A DNA stretch of 64,000 bases from Christensenella sp. UBA4379 (lineage in GTDB: Bacteria > Bacillota > Clostridia > Christensenellales > Aristaeellaceae). The translations under genes and the position numbers were made by a program. The notes under the pieces are model-generated. The model ran no database searches and was not told the DNA's origin. It worked only from the letters and a program-made list of their open reading frames with translations. The stretch covers positions 1 to 64,000 of the forward strand of contig DGRV01000021.1 in the NCBI GenBank assembly GCA_002391225.1, in the 5' to 3' direction. The stretch's first letter is position 1; every line of letters starts with the position of its first letter. Below are positions 18,544-27,561 of the stretch, in pieces.

Positions 18544-19866
18544 TTGCTAAAACGAAAAATCGCAGACCTGATCGAAGAGCATCTGAAATCGGGCTCTGAG
18601 CGCATTTTATTGATTGACGGCGCGCGTCAGGTTGGAAAAACATATATCATCCGTCACGTTGGAAAAAAGCTGTTTCCCAATTTCATTGAGATCAACATGC
18701 TGGAAGATTCCATCGGCGACAGGCTGTTTGAAAACGCAAAGACGATAGATGATTTCTACCTTCGTGTCAGCGCGATCAAGGGCGAACGAATGGGCGAAGC
18801 AAAAGATACCCTGATTTTCATTGACGAGATTCAGGCTTATCCCCATCTGCTGACGATGCTGAAATTCCTTCGGGACGACAACCGGTTTACCTACATCGCC
18901 AGCGGCTCTCTGCTGGGCGTAACGCTTGCACAGACCACTTCCATCCCCATTGGGAGCATTCGCAAGGTGCGCATGTTCCCGCTGGACTTTGAAGAATTCC
19001 TTTATGCGAGCGGCATGAATGCCTTTGCGATTGACGCGCTTCGCAAGAAGTTTGAAGCCCGGGAATCGCTGGATGAAGCCATGCACGCGAAGATCATGGA
19101 CCTTTTCAAGCGCTATCTTCTGGTAGGCGGGCTTCCGGCTGCGGTCAATGCGTATCTGGACACCAAGAACATCCAGGCCGTGCGGGAAATCCAGCGCGAG
19201 ATTCACGATTACTATGCGGCGGACGCTTCCAAGTATGATGAAGAGAACAAGCTGAAAATCCGCCGGATCTACGACCAGATTCCTTCCAACCTGGAAAACA
19301 AAAAGAAGCGCGTAGTTGCGCAGCGGATCGAAGGCAAAAAGGGAAGCACCTTCGCCAACTATGAGGATGAATTCGAGTATTTGATCAGCGCGGGCATTGC
19401 GTTAAACGTGCAGGCCATCTCTACCCCGACCTTCCCGCTGATTGAATCCTCCGGCAAAAACCTGCTGAAGCTGTATCTGAACGACGTCGGCATTCTGACC
19501 GCTATTCTGTACGGCAACAATATCCGCGCCATTCTGGAGGATGAACGGAGCATCAACCTTGGATCGGTCTATGAAAGCGTTGTTGCCAGCGAACTGATCG
19601 CCCATGGCTTCAACTTATTTTATTACGATAACCGCAGCAAAGGTGAGGTTGATTATCTGATCGACGATTACGACAGCCTGTCCGCCGTCCCCATGGAGGT
19701 AAAGTCCGGCAAGGATTACACGGTTCACAGCGCGCTGAACAACTTTGTCAAGAATGACGATTATCATGTGAAAAAGGCGTTCGTCCTGTCCAATGCCCGC
19801 GAGATTACGACAAATGGAAAGATCACGTATTTGCCGATCTATGATGTGATGTTTTTTAGAACATGA
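18544..19866 (+). CDS. AAA ATPase of the DUF4143 family
   Basis: 440 residues. The start is taken as TTG 18544, 7 nt after GGGGTGA; an adjacent in-frame TTG at 18538 is too close to that site. Walker A GARQVGKT, Walker B LIFIDEIQAYP and sensor-like YIASGSLLG form an AAA_14 module; the C-terminal DUF4143 half ends in a PD-(D/E)XK-like strand (VPMEVKSGK). These ATPases occur in many copies in anaerobes; their function is unclear and they are often accessory. A strong own promoter and lower GC than neighbours fit independent acquisition. Confidence 0.88.
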   Translation: MLKRKIADLIEEHLKSGSERILLIDGARQVGKTYIIRHVGKKLFPNFIEINMLEDSIGDRLFENAKTIDDFYLRVSAIKGERMGEAKDTLIFIDEIQAYPHLLTMLKFLRDDNRFTYIASGSLLGVTLAQTTSIPIGSIRKVRMFPLDFEEFLYASGMNAFAIDALRKKFEARESLDEAMHAKIMDLFKRYLLVGGLPAAVNAYLDTKNIQAVREIQREIHDYYAADASKYDEENKLKIRRIYDQIPSNLENKKKRVVAQRIEGKKGSTFANYEDEFEYLISAGIALNVQAISTPTFPLIESSGKNLLKLYLNDVGILTAILYGNNIRAILEDERSINLGSVYESVVASELIAHGFNLFYYDNRSKGEVDYLIDDYDSLSAVPMEVKSGKDYTVHSALNNFVKNDDYHVKKAFVLSNAREITTNGKITYLPIYDVMFFRT

Positions 19867-19887
19867 AAGATGTTATCAGGAATCACG

Positions 19888-20280
19888 ATGATCACGATTG
19901 ATGAATTTAACGCCATCGTTTCAGAACTGTTGGATGAACTGCCGGAGGAGTTTTTTCGGGAGCTCTGCGGCGGGGTGATTGTGTCAGAAAGCCTGGCCGT
20001 ACCTGATTACGCGCGGGGGAACGATCTTTATACCATGGGGGTATACAAGGTTTTTTCCGGGGTTCGCCAGATCATCGTCTTTAAGGGCTCTTTTGATCGG
20101 GTATATCCGCAGGCGGACGCAGAGGAGGCCCGGGTTCTGCTGCGCGGCATTCTGCGGCATGAGTTCAGGCATCATCTGGAGTTCCTGGGCGGCATCCATC
20201 ATGCCGGTTCCCTGGAAGCCGAGGACGAGAGGAAAAAGCAGGCCTATCTTGCCAGGCATCTTGACGCTGATGAAAAATAA
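19888..20280 (+). CDS. Zincin-like metallopeptidase family protein
   Basis: 130 residues from ATG 19888 (AGGA 7 nt upstream); 21 bp after the AAA gene, so probably co-transcribed. The hallmark is HEFRHHLE, an HExxH-like zinc motif with a third ligand candidate downstream. It resembles the small metallopeptidase-family proteins of bacteria, normally 110-140 residues. Substrate unknown. Cytoplasmic. Confidence 0.8.
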   Translation: MITIDEFNAIVSELLDELPEEFFRELCGGVIVSESLAVPDYARGNDLYTMGVYKVFSGVRQIIVFKGSFDRVYPQADAEEARVLLRGILRHEFRHHLEFLGGIHHAGSLEAEDERKKQAYLARHLDADEK

Positions 20281-20306
20281 TGGAAGATAAAAAAGGAGAG
20301 AGAGCC

Positions 20307-21056
20307 ATGGAAATCGGAGCGCAGTTTTACACCGTCCGCAGCATGACGCAGACGACGGAAGGGCTGGCGGAGACGCTCAAAAAGGTCGCCGACATCGGCT
20401 ACAGGACCGTGCAGCTTTCTGCGACCTGCCCTTATGACGCCGAATGGATGAAGGAGCAGCTGAACAAAAACGGCCTGCGCTGCGTGCTGACCCATACCCC
20501 GGTTCCGCGGCTGACGGGCGAACTGGATCAGGTGATCGCGGAGCACAGCGTCTATGGGTGCGATTATATCGGCCTGGGCTGGTACTCCTTTGACGAAGAG
20601 AAGGGCGACACCTATGAAAAGTTCATGGATACCTTTGCGCCGGTGGCCCAGAAGATCAGCCAGAGCGGCAAGCTGTTCATGTACCACAACCACGATCAGG
20701 AATTTAAAAAAATCGGCGGCAAGCTGGTGATCGAGAAGCTGATGGAGGATTTTTCTCCGGCGGAGATGGGCTTCACCCTGGATACCTTCTGGGTGCAGGC
20801 GGGCGGCGGAGATCCCGCCCAGTGGCTGGAAAAGCTCTCCGGACGTATCCCCTGCATCCACCTGAAGGACTATGCCTATGGCCGCAAAATGGCCGTGGTG
20901 GGCGAGGGCAACATCAACTTCGACCGCGTGTTTGAAAAGGCGGCCGCGGGCGGAACCCGTTACATGCTGGTGGAGCAGGACGATTGCAACGGCGAGGACC
21001 CCATCGCCTGCCTGCGCCGCAGCTATGCGTTCCTCAAATCCCGCGGATTTGAATAA
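20307..21056 (+). CDS. Sugar phosphate isomerase/epimerase-like TIM barrel
   Basis: 249 residues; AAAAGGAGAG precedes ATG 20307. It belongs to the xylose-isomerase-like AP endonuclease 2 superfamily: QFYTVRS at strand 1, YIGLGWYSF, FMYHNHDQEF, GFTLDTFWVQAGG and CIHLKDYAYG supply the metal-binding Glu, His and Asp positions. Such proteins interconvert keto- and aldo-sugars or inositols; the exact substrate cannot be read from sequence. Located 26 bp after the metallopeptidase gene. Confidence 0.88.
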   Translation: MEIGAQFYTVRSMTQTTEGLAETLKKVADIGYRTVQLSATCPYDAEWMKEQLNKNGLRCVLTHTPVPRLTGELDQVIAEHSVYGCDYIGLGWYSFDEEKGDTYEKFMDTFAPVAQKISQSGKLFMYHNHDQEFKKIGGKLVIEKLMEDFSPAEMGFTLDTFWVQAGGGDPAQWLEKLSGRIPCIHLKDYAYGRKMAVVGEGNINFDRVFEKAAAGGTRYMLVEQDDCNGEDPIACLRRSYAFLKSRGFE

Positions 21057-21057
21057 C

Positions 21058-21393
21058 TTGACTTTGCAAAGGCGTACATCGCTCACATGGAAAGTGAATA
21101 TTCTGCTGGTGGCGCTGGTGCTGCTGACCGCCGCCCTGCTGTTTTTCAGCAGCGAAAGGGCCTTCCAGCATGCGGTGCTTGATCCCTGCACCAGAAAGCT
21201 TTCTAAGGCGGAGGTGGGCACCAAAATGCTGGATCCGTATGTCCGCTCCCTGCTGCACTACGCCGTTTTCAGCGTGGCGATCATGAACTATGTGGGCGCG
21301 GTGTCCTGCACCGTCATCGCGGTGACGACGGCCATTTCCCTTTTCAGGAAGGAAACGAAGGAACCGACGGACCAACCATCAGAAACTATATGA
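21058..21393 (+). CDS. Small two-helix membrane protein
   Basis: Up to 111 residues, no family recognised. The open frame follows the isomerase stop by one base and has two clear hydrophobic segments, ILLVALVLLTAALLFFS and YAVFSVAIMNYVGAVSCTV. No ATG lies at the right place; TTG 21058 (coupled to the upstream stop) or GTG 21094 are candidate starts, both with poor ribosome binding sites. A real gene is likely because of the membrane pattern and the terminator just downstream. Confidence 0.5.
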   Translation: MTLQRRTSLTWKVNILLVALVLLTAALLFFSSERAFQHAVLDPCTRKLSKAEVGTKMLDPYVRSLLHYAVFSVAIMNYVGAVSCTVIAVTTAISLFRKETKEPTDQPSETI

Positions 21394-21436
21394 ATCAGGA
21401 GGAAGCCTTTCCCCGTGAATTCCAAAGCTTGTATTT

Positions 21437-21469
21437 CGCCGGCCGGGCGCTTTGCCTGGCCGGCGTTTT
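21437..21469 (+). terminator. Terminator
   Basis: Stem CGCCGGCC with GGCCGGCG, extended by GGC/GCC, followed by TTTT; ends the 18.5-21.4 kb transcription unit. Confidence 0.8.
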
Positions 21470-21588
21470 CTCTTGGGGTGGAGCGTTTTGTATAGACTTT
21501 GGCGCGTTTTTTGTGCTACAATCAGGTCATTCTTCCAGTACAGGCGGTATTCTGTCCGCAGAATATCATGCCTGAGAGAGGATGCACG

Positions 21589-22305
21589 ATGGATCTGTCA
21601 AAATACGATGGAAAGCATGTCCGGGTAACGGACCAATGGAAAGAAACGTTCACCGGTATGGCCAGGTATGGAAACGCCGTTTTTCTGGCGTGCGAATATG
21701 GCGGCGAGGAAGACGGCCTGTTCATTGAGAATCATCTGATTTACCATTCGCAGATCGTTTCCATTGAGGAGACTCAGGTCCATGGCACTGCCGAACTGTG
21801 GACGGAACACCTGATTCTGCGAAAATACCGCCCGGAGGATGCGGAGGTTCTCTATCAGTGCTTCGGGACAGATCCGGAGATGGCCAAATACTCCGGCTGG
21901 AATCCATATGCGACGCCGGAAATGGCGCGGAAAACGGTGCGCGGTTTTATCAAAAGCTATGCGGATACGCATTCTTATTCATGGGTGATGGATGTCGAAG
22001 ATGTCGTCGTCGGGACGATTGGCGCCTATGACTTTGATCAGAACCGAATCGAGGTGGGCTTCAGCGTGGACAGAGGCTGGCAGGGACGCGGCTTTGCGAC
22101 GGAAGCGCTGCAAAAAGTGCTTACATACCTGACGGAAAATGAAGGCATCCCCTGCGTCACCGCCTGGTGCGCCGCGGAGAACACCGGATCTAGGAGAGTG
22201 CTGGAGAAAGCCGGAATGAAATGGATCCGCACAGAAAAGGATGGGCTTTCTGTCGGCGATAAGACGTATGACAAGCTGATCTATGCGTATCATGCCGAGG
22301 AATAA
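21589..22305 (+). CDS. GNAT acetyltransferase with an N-terminal Lsm/SH3-like domain
   Basis: 238 residues from ATG 21589 (GAGAGAGGATG upstream). Residues 1-60 look like a small beta-barrel (KHVRVTDQWKETFTGMARYGNAV). Residues 65-238 form a RimJ/RimL-type GNAT domain with HLILRKYRPEDAE, VGFSVDRGWQGRGFATEAL (acetyl-CoA loop) and NTGSRRVLEKAGM. It transfers acetyl from acetyl-CoA to an unknown amine, possibly a protein N-terminus or a small molecule. A TACAAT -10 lies about 60 bp upstream. Confidence 0.87.
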   Translation: MDLSKYDGKHVRVTDQWKETFTGMARYGNAVFLACEYGGEEDGLFIENHLIYHSQIVSIEETQVHGTAELWTEHLILRKYRPEDAEVLYQCFGTDPEMAKYSGWNPYATPEMARKTVRGFIKSYADTHSYSWVMDVEDVVVGTIGAYDFDQNRIEVGFSVDRGWQGRGFATEALQKVLTYLTENEGIPCVTAWCAAENTGSRRVLEKAGMKWIRTEKDGLSVGDKTYDKLIYAYHAEE

Positions 22306-22328
22306 GCCTGTTTTATCAAAAATAGTTT

Positions 22329-22357
22329 TTGAACGCATCGGCAAAACCTGTTATAAT
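22329..22357 (+). promoter_or_regulatory. Promoter of the CYTH-like gene
   Basis: TTGAAC (22329-22334), 17-bp spacer, TATAAT (22352-22357), 55 bp upstream of the start codon. Confidence 0.75.
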
Positions 22358-22412
22358 CCCATCGAATGATCCCTCGCGTTTCAGCGACCTATACCAGAAG
22401 GAGAGAAGATCA

Positions 22413-23210
22413 ATGAACCTGATGAAGAAGATCAAGAACTGGCTCAACCGAAAGAATCTGGCCTGTGAAATCAAACTGCTGCTGGACAGCAGCCAGGTGC
22501 TGGGGGAGGACCATCTGCTGACCGGGGACATGCTCAAAACGTTTCATATTGAGGACGAGCCCCGGCGCATTGAGGTCATCTATCTGGATACCCCGGCGAG
22601 GGACTATCTGAAGGCCGGATGGGTGAGCCGGATCCGGGTCAAGGAAGGCAAAGCCAAATATACGATTACCTACAAGATGCGCTATCCGGTGCAGGACAGC
22701 GACGTGGACGCGGCTCTGGCTGTCGCCCAGGCGGACGGGCTTTCCCTGCGTGAAAGCCCCTATCCGGCTGAAATCGACTGGGGCTATGCCAAAATGACCC
22801 TGAGCTTCGCCGCCAACGCCGAAGTCAAAACGGAGAAGACGCCGGATTTAAGCCAACTCACTCCCGCCCAGGCGGTGCAGATGGCGGTGGACAATCTGCC
22901 GGCCGAGGTCAAAGACCAGAATGCGGACGGCCTGGAGAAGGAACGCCTCAAAGACATCCAGGCGGTCGGCCCCGTCCGGTTTCTTCGGTATGAAGGGGCC
23001 CTGGGCAAGCAGGACGTCCGCATCGAAGTCTGGCCCATTCCGACTGAATCGGGCGACATCCAATATACCGCCGAGCTGTCCCGGGCCTGCAAAAACCTGA
23101 TGGAAGCGGCGGAAATCCGCATCAAGTTGATGGAAAAGCTGGATAAGCTGGGAATTCTGGTCCATGGCGACAACCTGAAAACCAAGATGATCCTGAAGCC
23201 GGAACAATGA
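22413..23210 (+). CDS. CYTH-like triphosphate-tunnel protein
   Basis: 265 residues; AAGGAGAGAAG before ATG. An N-terminal ExK (CEIKLLL), an RxR strand (VSRIRVKE) and YTITYKMRY, with further acidic and basic strands, match the alternating charged beta-strands of the CYTH/triphosphate tunnel fold. Members bind triphosphates (inorganic triphosphatase, thiamine triphosphatase, adenylyl cyclase 2). Longer than compact CYTH proteins, with an insertion around residues 110-180. No partner gene is adjacent; own promoter. The fold call is moderately certain, activity is not. Confidence 0.65.
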   Translation: MNLMKKIKNWLNRKNLACEIKLLLDSSQVLGEDHLLTGDMLKTFHIEDEPRRIEVIYLDTPARDYLKAGWVSRIRVKEGKAKYTITYKMRYPVQDSDVDAALAVAQADGLSLRESPYPAEIDWGYAKMTLSFAANAEVKTEKTPDLSQLTPAQAVQMAVDNLPAEVKDQNADGLEKERLKDIQAVGPVRFLRYEGALGKQDVRIEVWPIPTESGDIQYTAELSRACKNLMEAAEIRIKLMEKLDKLGILVHGDNLKTKMILKPEQ

Positions 23211-23297
23211 GGAACGGCTCGATGGAACCGTGAAAAACGGTTAGCATTTGCCCGGCCATAAAAATGACAAAATAAAAGACTGGAGTTGAATGAACGG

Positions 23298-24377
23298 ATG
23301 CAGGACGCATGTCTGGCCCCGTCTCTCGGGGAAGCTTACCGGGAGCATTTTCTCATCGGCGCTGCCGTCAACGCCCATATGCTTCGGGACGAGCAGTATC
23401 AGCGCCTGATCAGGCGCCAGTTTACCTCTATCACAGCGGAAAACGAAATGAAGCCGGAAAGTCTGCTGGACCGGGAGGCGACCCTGGCGCTGGGGGATCC
23501 GATCCGCTGCGCGCTGCGCTTCGATCTGGCGGACCGGATGCTTTCCTTCGCTCAGGCCTGCGGGATCCGCGTGCGGTATCATACCATCGTGTGGCACAAC
23601 CAGACCCCGCGCTGGTTTTTTGCCGAGGGCTGGAGCGACGCGCCGGATGCGCCGCTGGCGGATACGGAAACAGTCCTTTCGCGCCAGGAGGCCTATATCC
23701 TTCAGGTGATGGAACACGTCAACCGGGTCTTCCCCGGCCTGGTGTACTGCTGGGATGTGGTGAACGAGGCGGTAGAGCCGGCCCAGGGCGGGCCGGACGG
23801 CCTGCGCACGCATTCCCTCTGGTATCAGACCACCGGGTCCGCCTTCCTCGCCCATGCGTTCCGGGCGGCCCGGAAAGGCCAGGCGGAGGGCCAGCTGCTC
23901 TTCTATAACGATTACAACAGCTACTTCCCCGAAAAGCAGGAAGCCATCCTGAAAGTGCTGAAAAATCTTCAGGCTGAACACCTGGTGGACGGCATGGGCA
24001 TGCAGACCCACCTGGACATCGGAAGCCTGGACCTGCCCGCGTTCGAAACCGGGGCCCGCGCCTACGCGAAAATGGGACTGACCCTGCATATTACGGAGAT
24101 GGATATTCACTGCCCCGGCGCGGACGAGGAGAGTCAGGCGTTGCTGGCCAAGGCCTACGGGGATTTCTTTGCCATGCTCCTCCGCCTGCAGCGGGAAGGG
24201 GCCAAGATCGGCTGCGCCACGCTTTGGGGCGTGACGGACCAGTATACCTGGCTTCGCTTCTTCCGAAAGCAGGAGAGCTACCCCCTGCTCTTCAGCGGGG
24301 AGCTGAAAACAAAACCGGCCTTCGACGCGGTGATGGACGCGGCGAAGGCCGGGGAAGCAGCGGCGGCCCGCTGGTAG
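23298..24377 (+). CDS. Cytoplasmic GH10 endo-1,4-beta-xylanase
   Basis: 359 residues, no signal peptide. GH10 catalytic residues are clear: acid/base Glu near 157 in WDVVNEAV and nucleophile Glu near 267 in ITEMDIH. Other family marks are TAENEMKPE, YHTIVWHNQTP and LFYNDYN. ATG 23298 is chosen; TTG 23286 is in frame but sits directly on the GGAG. Intracellular GH10 enzymes typically trim imported xylo-oligosaccharides or aryl xylosides. It converges with the GH3 gene, the two stop codons being one base apart. Confidence 0.92.
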   Translation: MQDACLAPSLGEAYREHFLIGAAVNAHMLRDEQYQRLIRRQFTSITAENEMKPESLLDREATLALGDPIRCALRFDLADRMLSFAQACGIRVRYHTIVWHNQTPRWFFAEGWSDAPDAPLADTETVLSRQEAYILQVMEHVNRVFPGLVYCWDVVNEAVEPAQGGPDGLRTHSLWYQTTGSAFLAHAFRAARKGQAEGQLLFYNDYNSYFPEKQEAILKVLKNLQAEHLVDGMGMQTHLDIGSLDLPAFETGARAYAKMGLTLHITEMDIHCPGADEESQALLAKAYGDFFAMLLRLQREGAKIGCATLWGVTDQYTWLRFFRKQESYPLLFSGELKTKPAFDAVMDAAKAGEAAAARW

Positions 24378-24378
24378 A

Positions 24379-26577
24379 TTATTCGAGGGTAAACCGGGCC
24401 TTGTTCTGTGTCTGACTGTCGGGGCCGAGGAAAATCTCAAAATCGCCCGGCTCGCTGACATATCGCATGGAAAGGTCGTAGAAGCGGAGCATGTCTTCGG
24501 TAACGGTAAAGGACACTTCCCTGCTTTCTCCGGGGGCCAGCGCGACCTTCCGGAAGCCCTTCAGCATCCTGACAGGCCGGGCCACGCTGGCGGCCAGGTC
24601 GCGCAGGTATAGCTGCACCGTTTCCGTGCCGGGGCAGGTGCCGGTATTGGTGATGGTCACGGAGGCGGTAAGGCTTCCCTGCTTCGTCATGCGGTCCGCG
24701 CTGAGCCTGACCGGCGAATAGGAAAACGCCGTATAGCTGAGGCCAAAGCCAAAGGGATAAAGCGGCTCGTTGGGAATGTCCTGATATTTGGAACCAAAGC
24801 GCCCCGCGTGGCAGTCGCCGTGATAGGGCCTGCCGGTGTTCAGATGGTTGTAATGAATCGGCACCTGGCCCACGCAGTAGGGGAAGCACATGCTCAGCCT
24901 GCCGCTGGGGTTGCTTTCCCCAAGCAGGGTGCGCACCACGGCGTTTCCGCCTTCCGTGCCCGGCAGCCAGGCCGCCAGAATGGCCTTGGCCTTTTCCTTG
25001 AGCGGCCGGATGTCCATGGGCCGGCCGCCAAACAGCACCACGATGATGTTTTCATTGACGGCCGCCACGGCCTCCAGCAGCCGAAGCTGGCATTTGGGCA
25101 GGGTGAGGTCTCCGCGGCTGGCCGCTTCTCCGGTGCATTCCCGGTGCTCGCCCAGGCACAGCACCACTTTTTGGGCGCTCTTTGCTATACTCACCGCTTC
25201 GTTTAAGGCAGTCTCCGGCTCCAGGTTGTCCTGCGCCACAGGCTGCTGAAAGCCCATCACCGGCTGGTCCGGGTCGTTGATGGGACAGCCGGGAGCGGTG
25301 GGGGCTTTTTTGGTTTTGGGATGCCGGGAAAGGGCCGCTTTCACGGTGACCGTATCCTGATCGTCGGCAAAGATCGACCAGGCTCCGTTCAGATATGGAC
25401 TGCCCACATAGGGCCCGATGAAGGCGGCTTCGTCTCCCTGCAGGGGAAGCATCTGTTCCTCGTTTTTCAAAAGGACGAAGGATTTTTCCGCGCAGTCCCG
25501 GGCCGCCTGACGGTGGGCGTCTGATAAGAGCAGGGCTTTTTCATCCTCTTCATCCGCATCTTTGAAGGGCCGCTCGAACAGGCCCAGTTTGTTTTTGAGC
25601 GTCAGCACCCGCCAGGCGCTTTCGTCGATCCACGCTTCGGGAACCCTGCCCTCTTCCACGAGCTGTTTCAGATTTCTAGTATAGATGGGGCTGGTCATGT
25701 CCATGTCCACCCCGGCCCGGAGGGCGATGAACGCGGCCTCTCTTTGGTCGGCGGCGATGCCGTGGGCCAGCAACTCCTGGAGGGCGTTCCAATCGGAAAT
25801 CACCATGCCGGAAAAGCCCATCTTTTTGCGCAGCACTTCCCGGAACAGCCATTCGTTGGCGGCGGAGGGGACGCGGTCCAGGGTGTTGAAGGAGGCCATC
25901 ACGACCTCGCACCCCGCGTCCACGGCCTCCTGATAGGCAGGCAGATGATCTTCCAACAGGGTGCGGGGCGACAGCTCCACGTTGTTGTAGTCCCGTCCGC
26001 CCTCCGGCGCGCCATAGCCAGCGAAGTGCTTGAGGCACGCAGCGATCTTGCCCTTCTTCTTTGGATTGTCCCCCTGATAGCCCCGCACCATGGCGGCGGC
26101 CATCTGTCCGTTCAGATAAGGGTCTTCACCGGTGGATTCCATCACCCGGCCCCAGCGGGCGTCTCGCACCAGGTCGGCCATGGGGGAGAAGGTCACGTGA
26201 ATGCCCGCCGCCGCGGCCTCCCGGGCGGCGATGGCGGCCCCCTCCTGCACCGCCTCCGTGTCAAAGGTGCAGCCCTGGGCCAGGGGAATGGGAAACACGG
26301 TGCGGTAGCCGTTGATGATGTCCGCCATGAACAACAGCGGAATATGGTGGGGATGCTGGGCCATGAATTCCGTTTGCAGCTTCCTGATCTTTTCCGCGCC
26401 GATGATGGAAAGATAGCTGCCCGCCAGACGCAGGTCCTCCTGGGTCAGCCCCATATCCCCCGCCGGCCCGGTCGCCGCCCCTTCATGCTGAAAATATCCC
26501 GGCAGCTGTACCAGCTGACCGATTTTTTCCTCCAGGCTCATCTCGCGGAGTAAAAGCCGCAATTCCGTTTCTTTCAT
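24379..26577 (-). CDS. GH3 beta-glucosidase/beta-xylosidase (BglX type)
   Basis: 732 residues, no signal peptide. Order: GH3 N-terminal TIM barrel with KHFAGYG, DARWGRVMESTGEDPY and nucleophile Asp near 262 (MVISDWNA); GH3 C-terminal alpha/beta domain (FVLLKNE, FIGPYV); fibronectin-like C-terminal domain (GESREVSFTV). Hydrolyses terminal beta-linked glucose or xylose from imported oligosaccharides. Last gene of the minus-strand run headed by the AraC regulator. Confidence 0.92.
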   Translation of the reverse strand: MKETELRLLLREMSLEEKIGQLVQLPGYFQHEGAATGPAGDMGLTQEDLRLAGSYLSIIGAEKIRKLQTEFMAQHPHHIPLLFMADIINGYRTVFPIPLAQGCTFDTEAVQEGAAIAAREAAAAGIHVTFSPMADLVRDARWGRVMESTGEDPYLNGQMAAAMVRGYQGDNPKKKGKIAACLKHFAGYGAPEGGRDYNNVELSPRTLLEDHLPAYQEAVDAGCEVVMASFNTLDRVPSAANEWLFREVLRKKMGFSGMVISDWNALQELLAHGIAADQREAAFIALRAGVDMDMTSPIYTRNLKQLVEEGRVPEAWIDESAWRVLTLKNKLGLFERPFKDADEEDEKALLLSDAHRQAARDCAEKSFVLLKNEEQMLPLQGDEAAFIGPYVGSPYLNGAWSIFADDQDTVTVKAALSRHPKTKKAPTAPGCPINDPDQPVMGFQQPVAQDNLEPETALNEAVSIAKSAQKVVLCLGEHRECTGEAASRGDLTLPKCQLRLLEAVAAVNENIIVVLFGGRPMDIRPLKEKAKAILAAWLPGTEGGNAVVRTLLGESNPSGRLSMCFPYCVGQVPIHYNHLNTGRPYHGDCHAGRFGSKYQDIPNEPLYPFGFGLSYTAFSYSPVRLSADRMTKQGSLTASVTITNTGTCPGTETVQLYLRDLAASVARPVRMLKGFRKVALAPGESREVSFTVTEDMLRFYDLSMRYVSEPGDFEIFLGPDSQTQNKARFTLE

Positions 26578-26616
26578 CGAATTTCCTCCTGCGTCCGTTT
26601 CGGCTCTGCAAAGGGA

Positions 26617-27543
26617 TCAGTTTTTTCCATAGGCCAGAGCAAGTTTTGCGTAGAGGTCCTCCAGGGTCATGCGGACGTCGATGCTGTCGTAGACGCGGAT
26701 CAGTTTGCCGTTGGGGTTTTCCTGATAGGTCAGATCCTCTTTGATAATGGGCGCGTGCTCCATATGCCAGTTGCCTCTGAACTGGCTCATCAGCAGGACG
26801 GCGATGGTGGTGTTGTCGCCCAGGACCCAGTTTTCGCCGGAGCGCAGCAGGAAATCGGGCCGGTACTCGACGTGGTTTTCCGCTTCCAGCTGCTCATAGA
26901 GGTAGCGGCCGATGGGACCGCAGGGGAAAACCCTGCTTTTGAGCTCGGCCAGGCTGACCTCCAGGGCGCAGTACACGCTCTGGTCGGTCTGCCAGATTTC
27001 CGCGGCGCTGCTGAGGACCGCGCGGGCGGCGTCCGGGTCCTGCATGACGTTGAACTCCTGCCGGCCTTTGGGGTAAGGCCCTCCGCCGTTCCAGAGCACC
27101 ACCAGATTTTGAGCGATGTCCGGCGCACGGTTGAGGGCGGCGGCCACATTGGTCATGGCCCCCTGAACGGCGATGAACAGCTTTCCCTCTTTCCTGGCCT
27201 CCTGGATGATGAACCGCGCGCCCTCGCTCTCCGGCGCGTCCTCGATGGAACGCAGGGGAGACACGCAGCCGCGGAAAAAGGGAACGTCGTCCATGTCCGC
27301 AAGACGCAGCAGCTTTTCAATTTCGCCGTAGCTTGCCTCCATGGACCGGCAGGTATAGCCCGCCTTCTGTTCAAAATGCGTCGCGACGATGCCCAGAACG
27401 TCGAACTTGGGTGTCAGCAAATGATGCATGATGGCAAACTGGTCGTCCGCTTCGTTTTTCGCGTCGGCGTCCACGATGAGGCGGACGCGGGAGGCGGGCG
27501 GCGGCGTAATGCCGATGCGGTTCAGGATTTCACGGCGTTTCAT
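26617..27543 (-). CDS. Nucleoside-hydrolase-like protein
   Basis: 308 residues. The N-terminal DADAKNEADDQ carries the Asp-rich calcium site of the inosine/uridine-preferring nucleoside hydrolase fold, followed by VLGIVATHF and LFIAVQGAMTNVAAALN. Standard members begin DxDxGxDD; here an insert (KNEA) separates the Asp residues, as in the divergent group found in sugar loci. Within this glycan operon it may act on a glycoside rather than a nucleoside. Co-directional with GH2 (18 bp gap) and GH3 (39 bp gap). Confidence 0.78.
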   Translation of the reverse strand: MKRREILNRIGITPPPASRVRLIVDADAKNEADDQFAIMHHLLTPKFDVLGIVATHFEQKAGYTCRSMEASYGEIEKLLRLADMDDVPFFRGCVSPLRSIEDAPESEGARFIIQEARKEGKLFIAVQGAMTNVAAALNRAPDIAQNLVVLWNGGGPYPKGRQEFNVMQDPDAARAVLSSAAEIWQTDQSVYCALEVSLAELKSRVFPCGPIGRYLYEQLEAENHVEYRPDFLLRSGENWVLGDNTTIAVLLMSQFRGNWHMEHAPIIKEDLTYQENPNGKLIRVYDSIDVRMTLEDLYAKLALAYGKN

Positions 27544-27561
27544 GGAAAAACCCCCTTTTTG

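Noticed and set aside
18446..18643. Small minus-strand ORF upstream of the AAA gene
   Set aside because: Overlaps the strong plus-strand promoter and the AAA start; no ribosome binding site.
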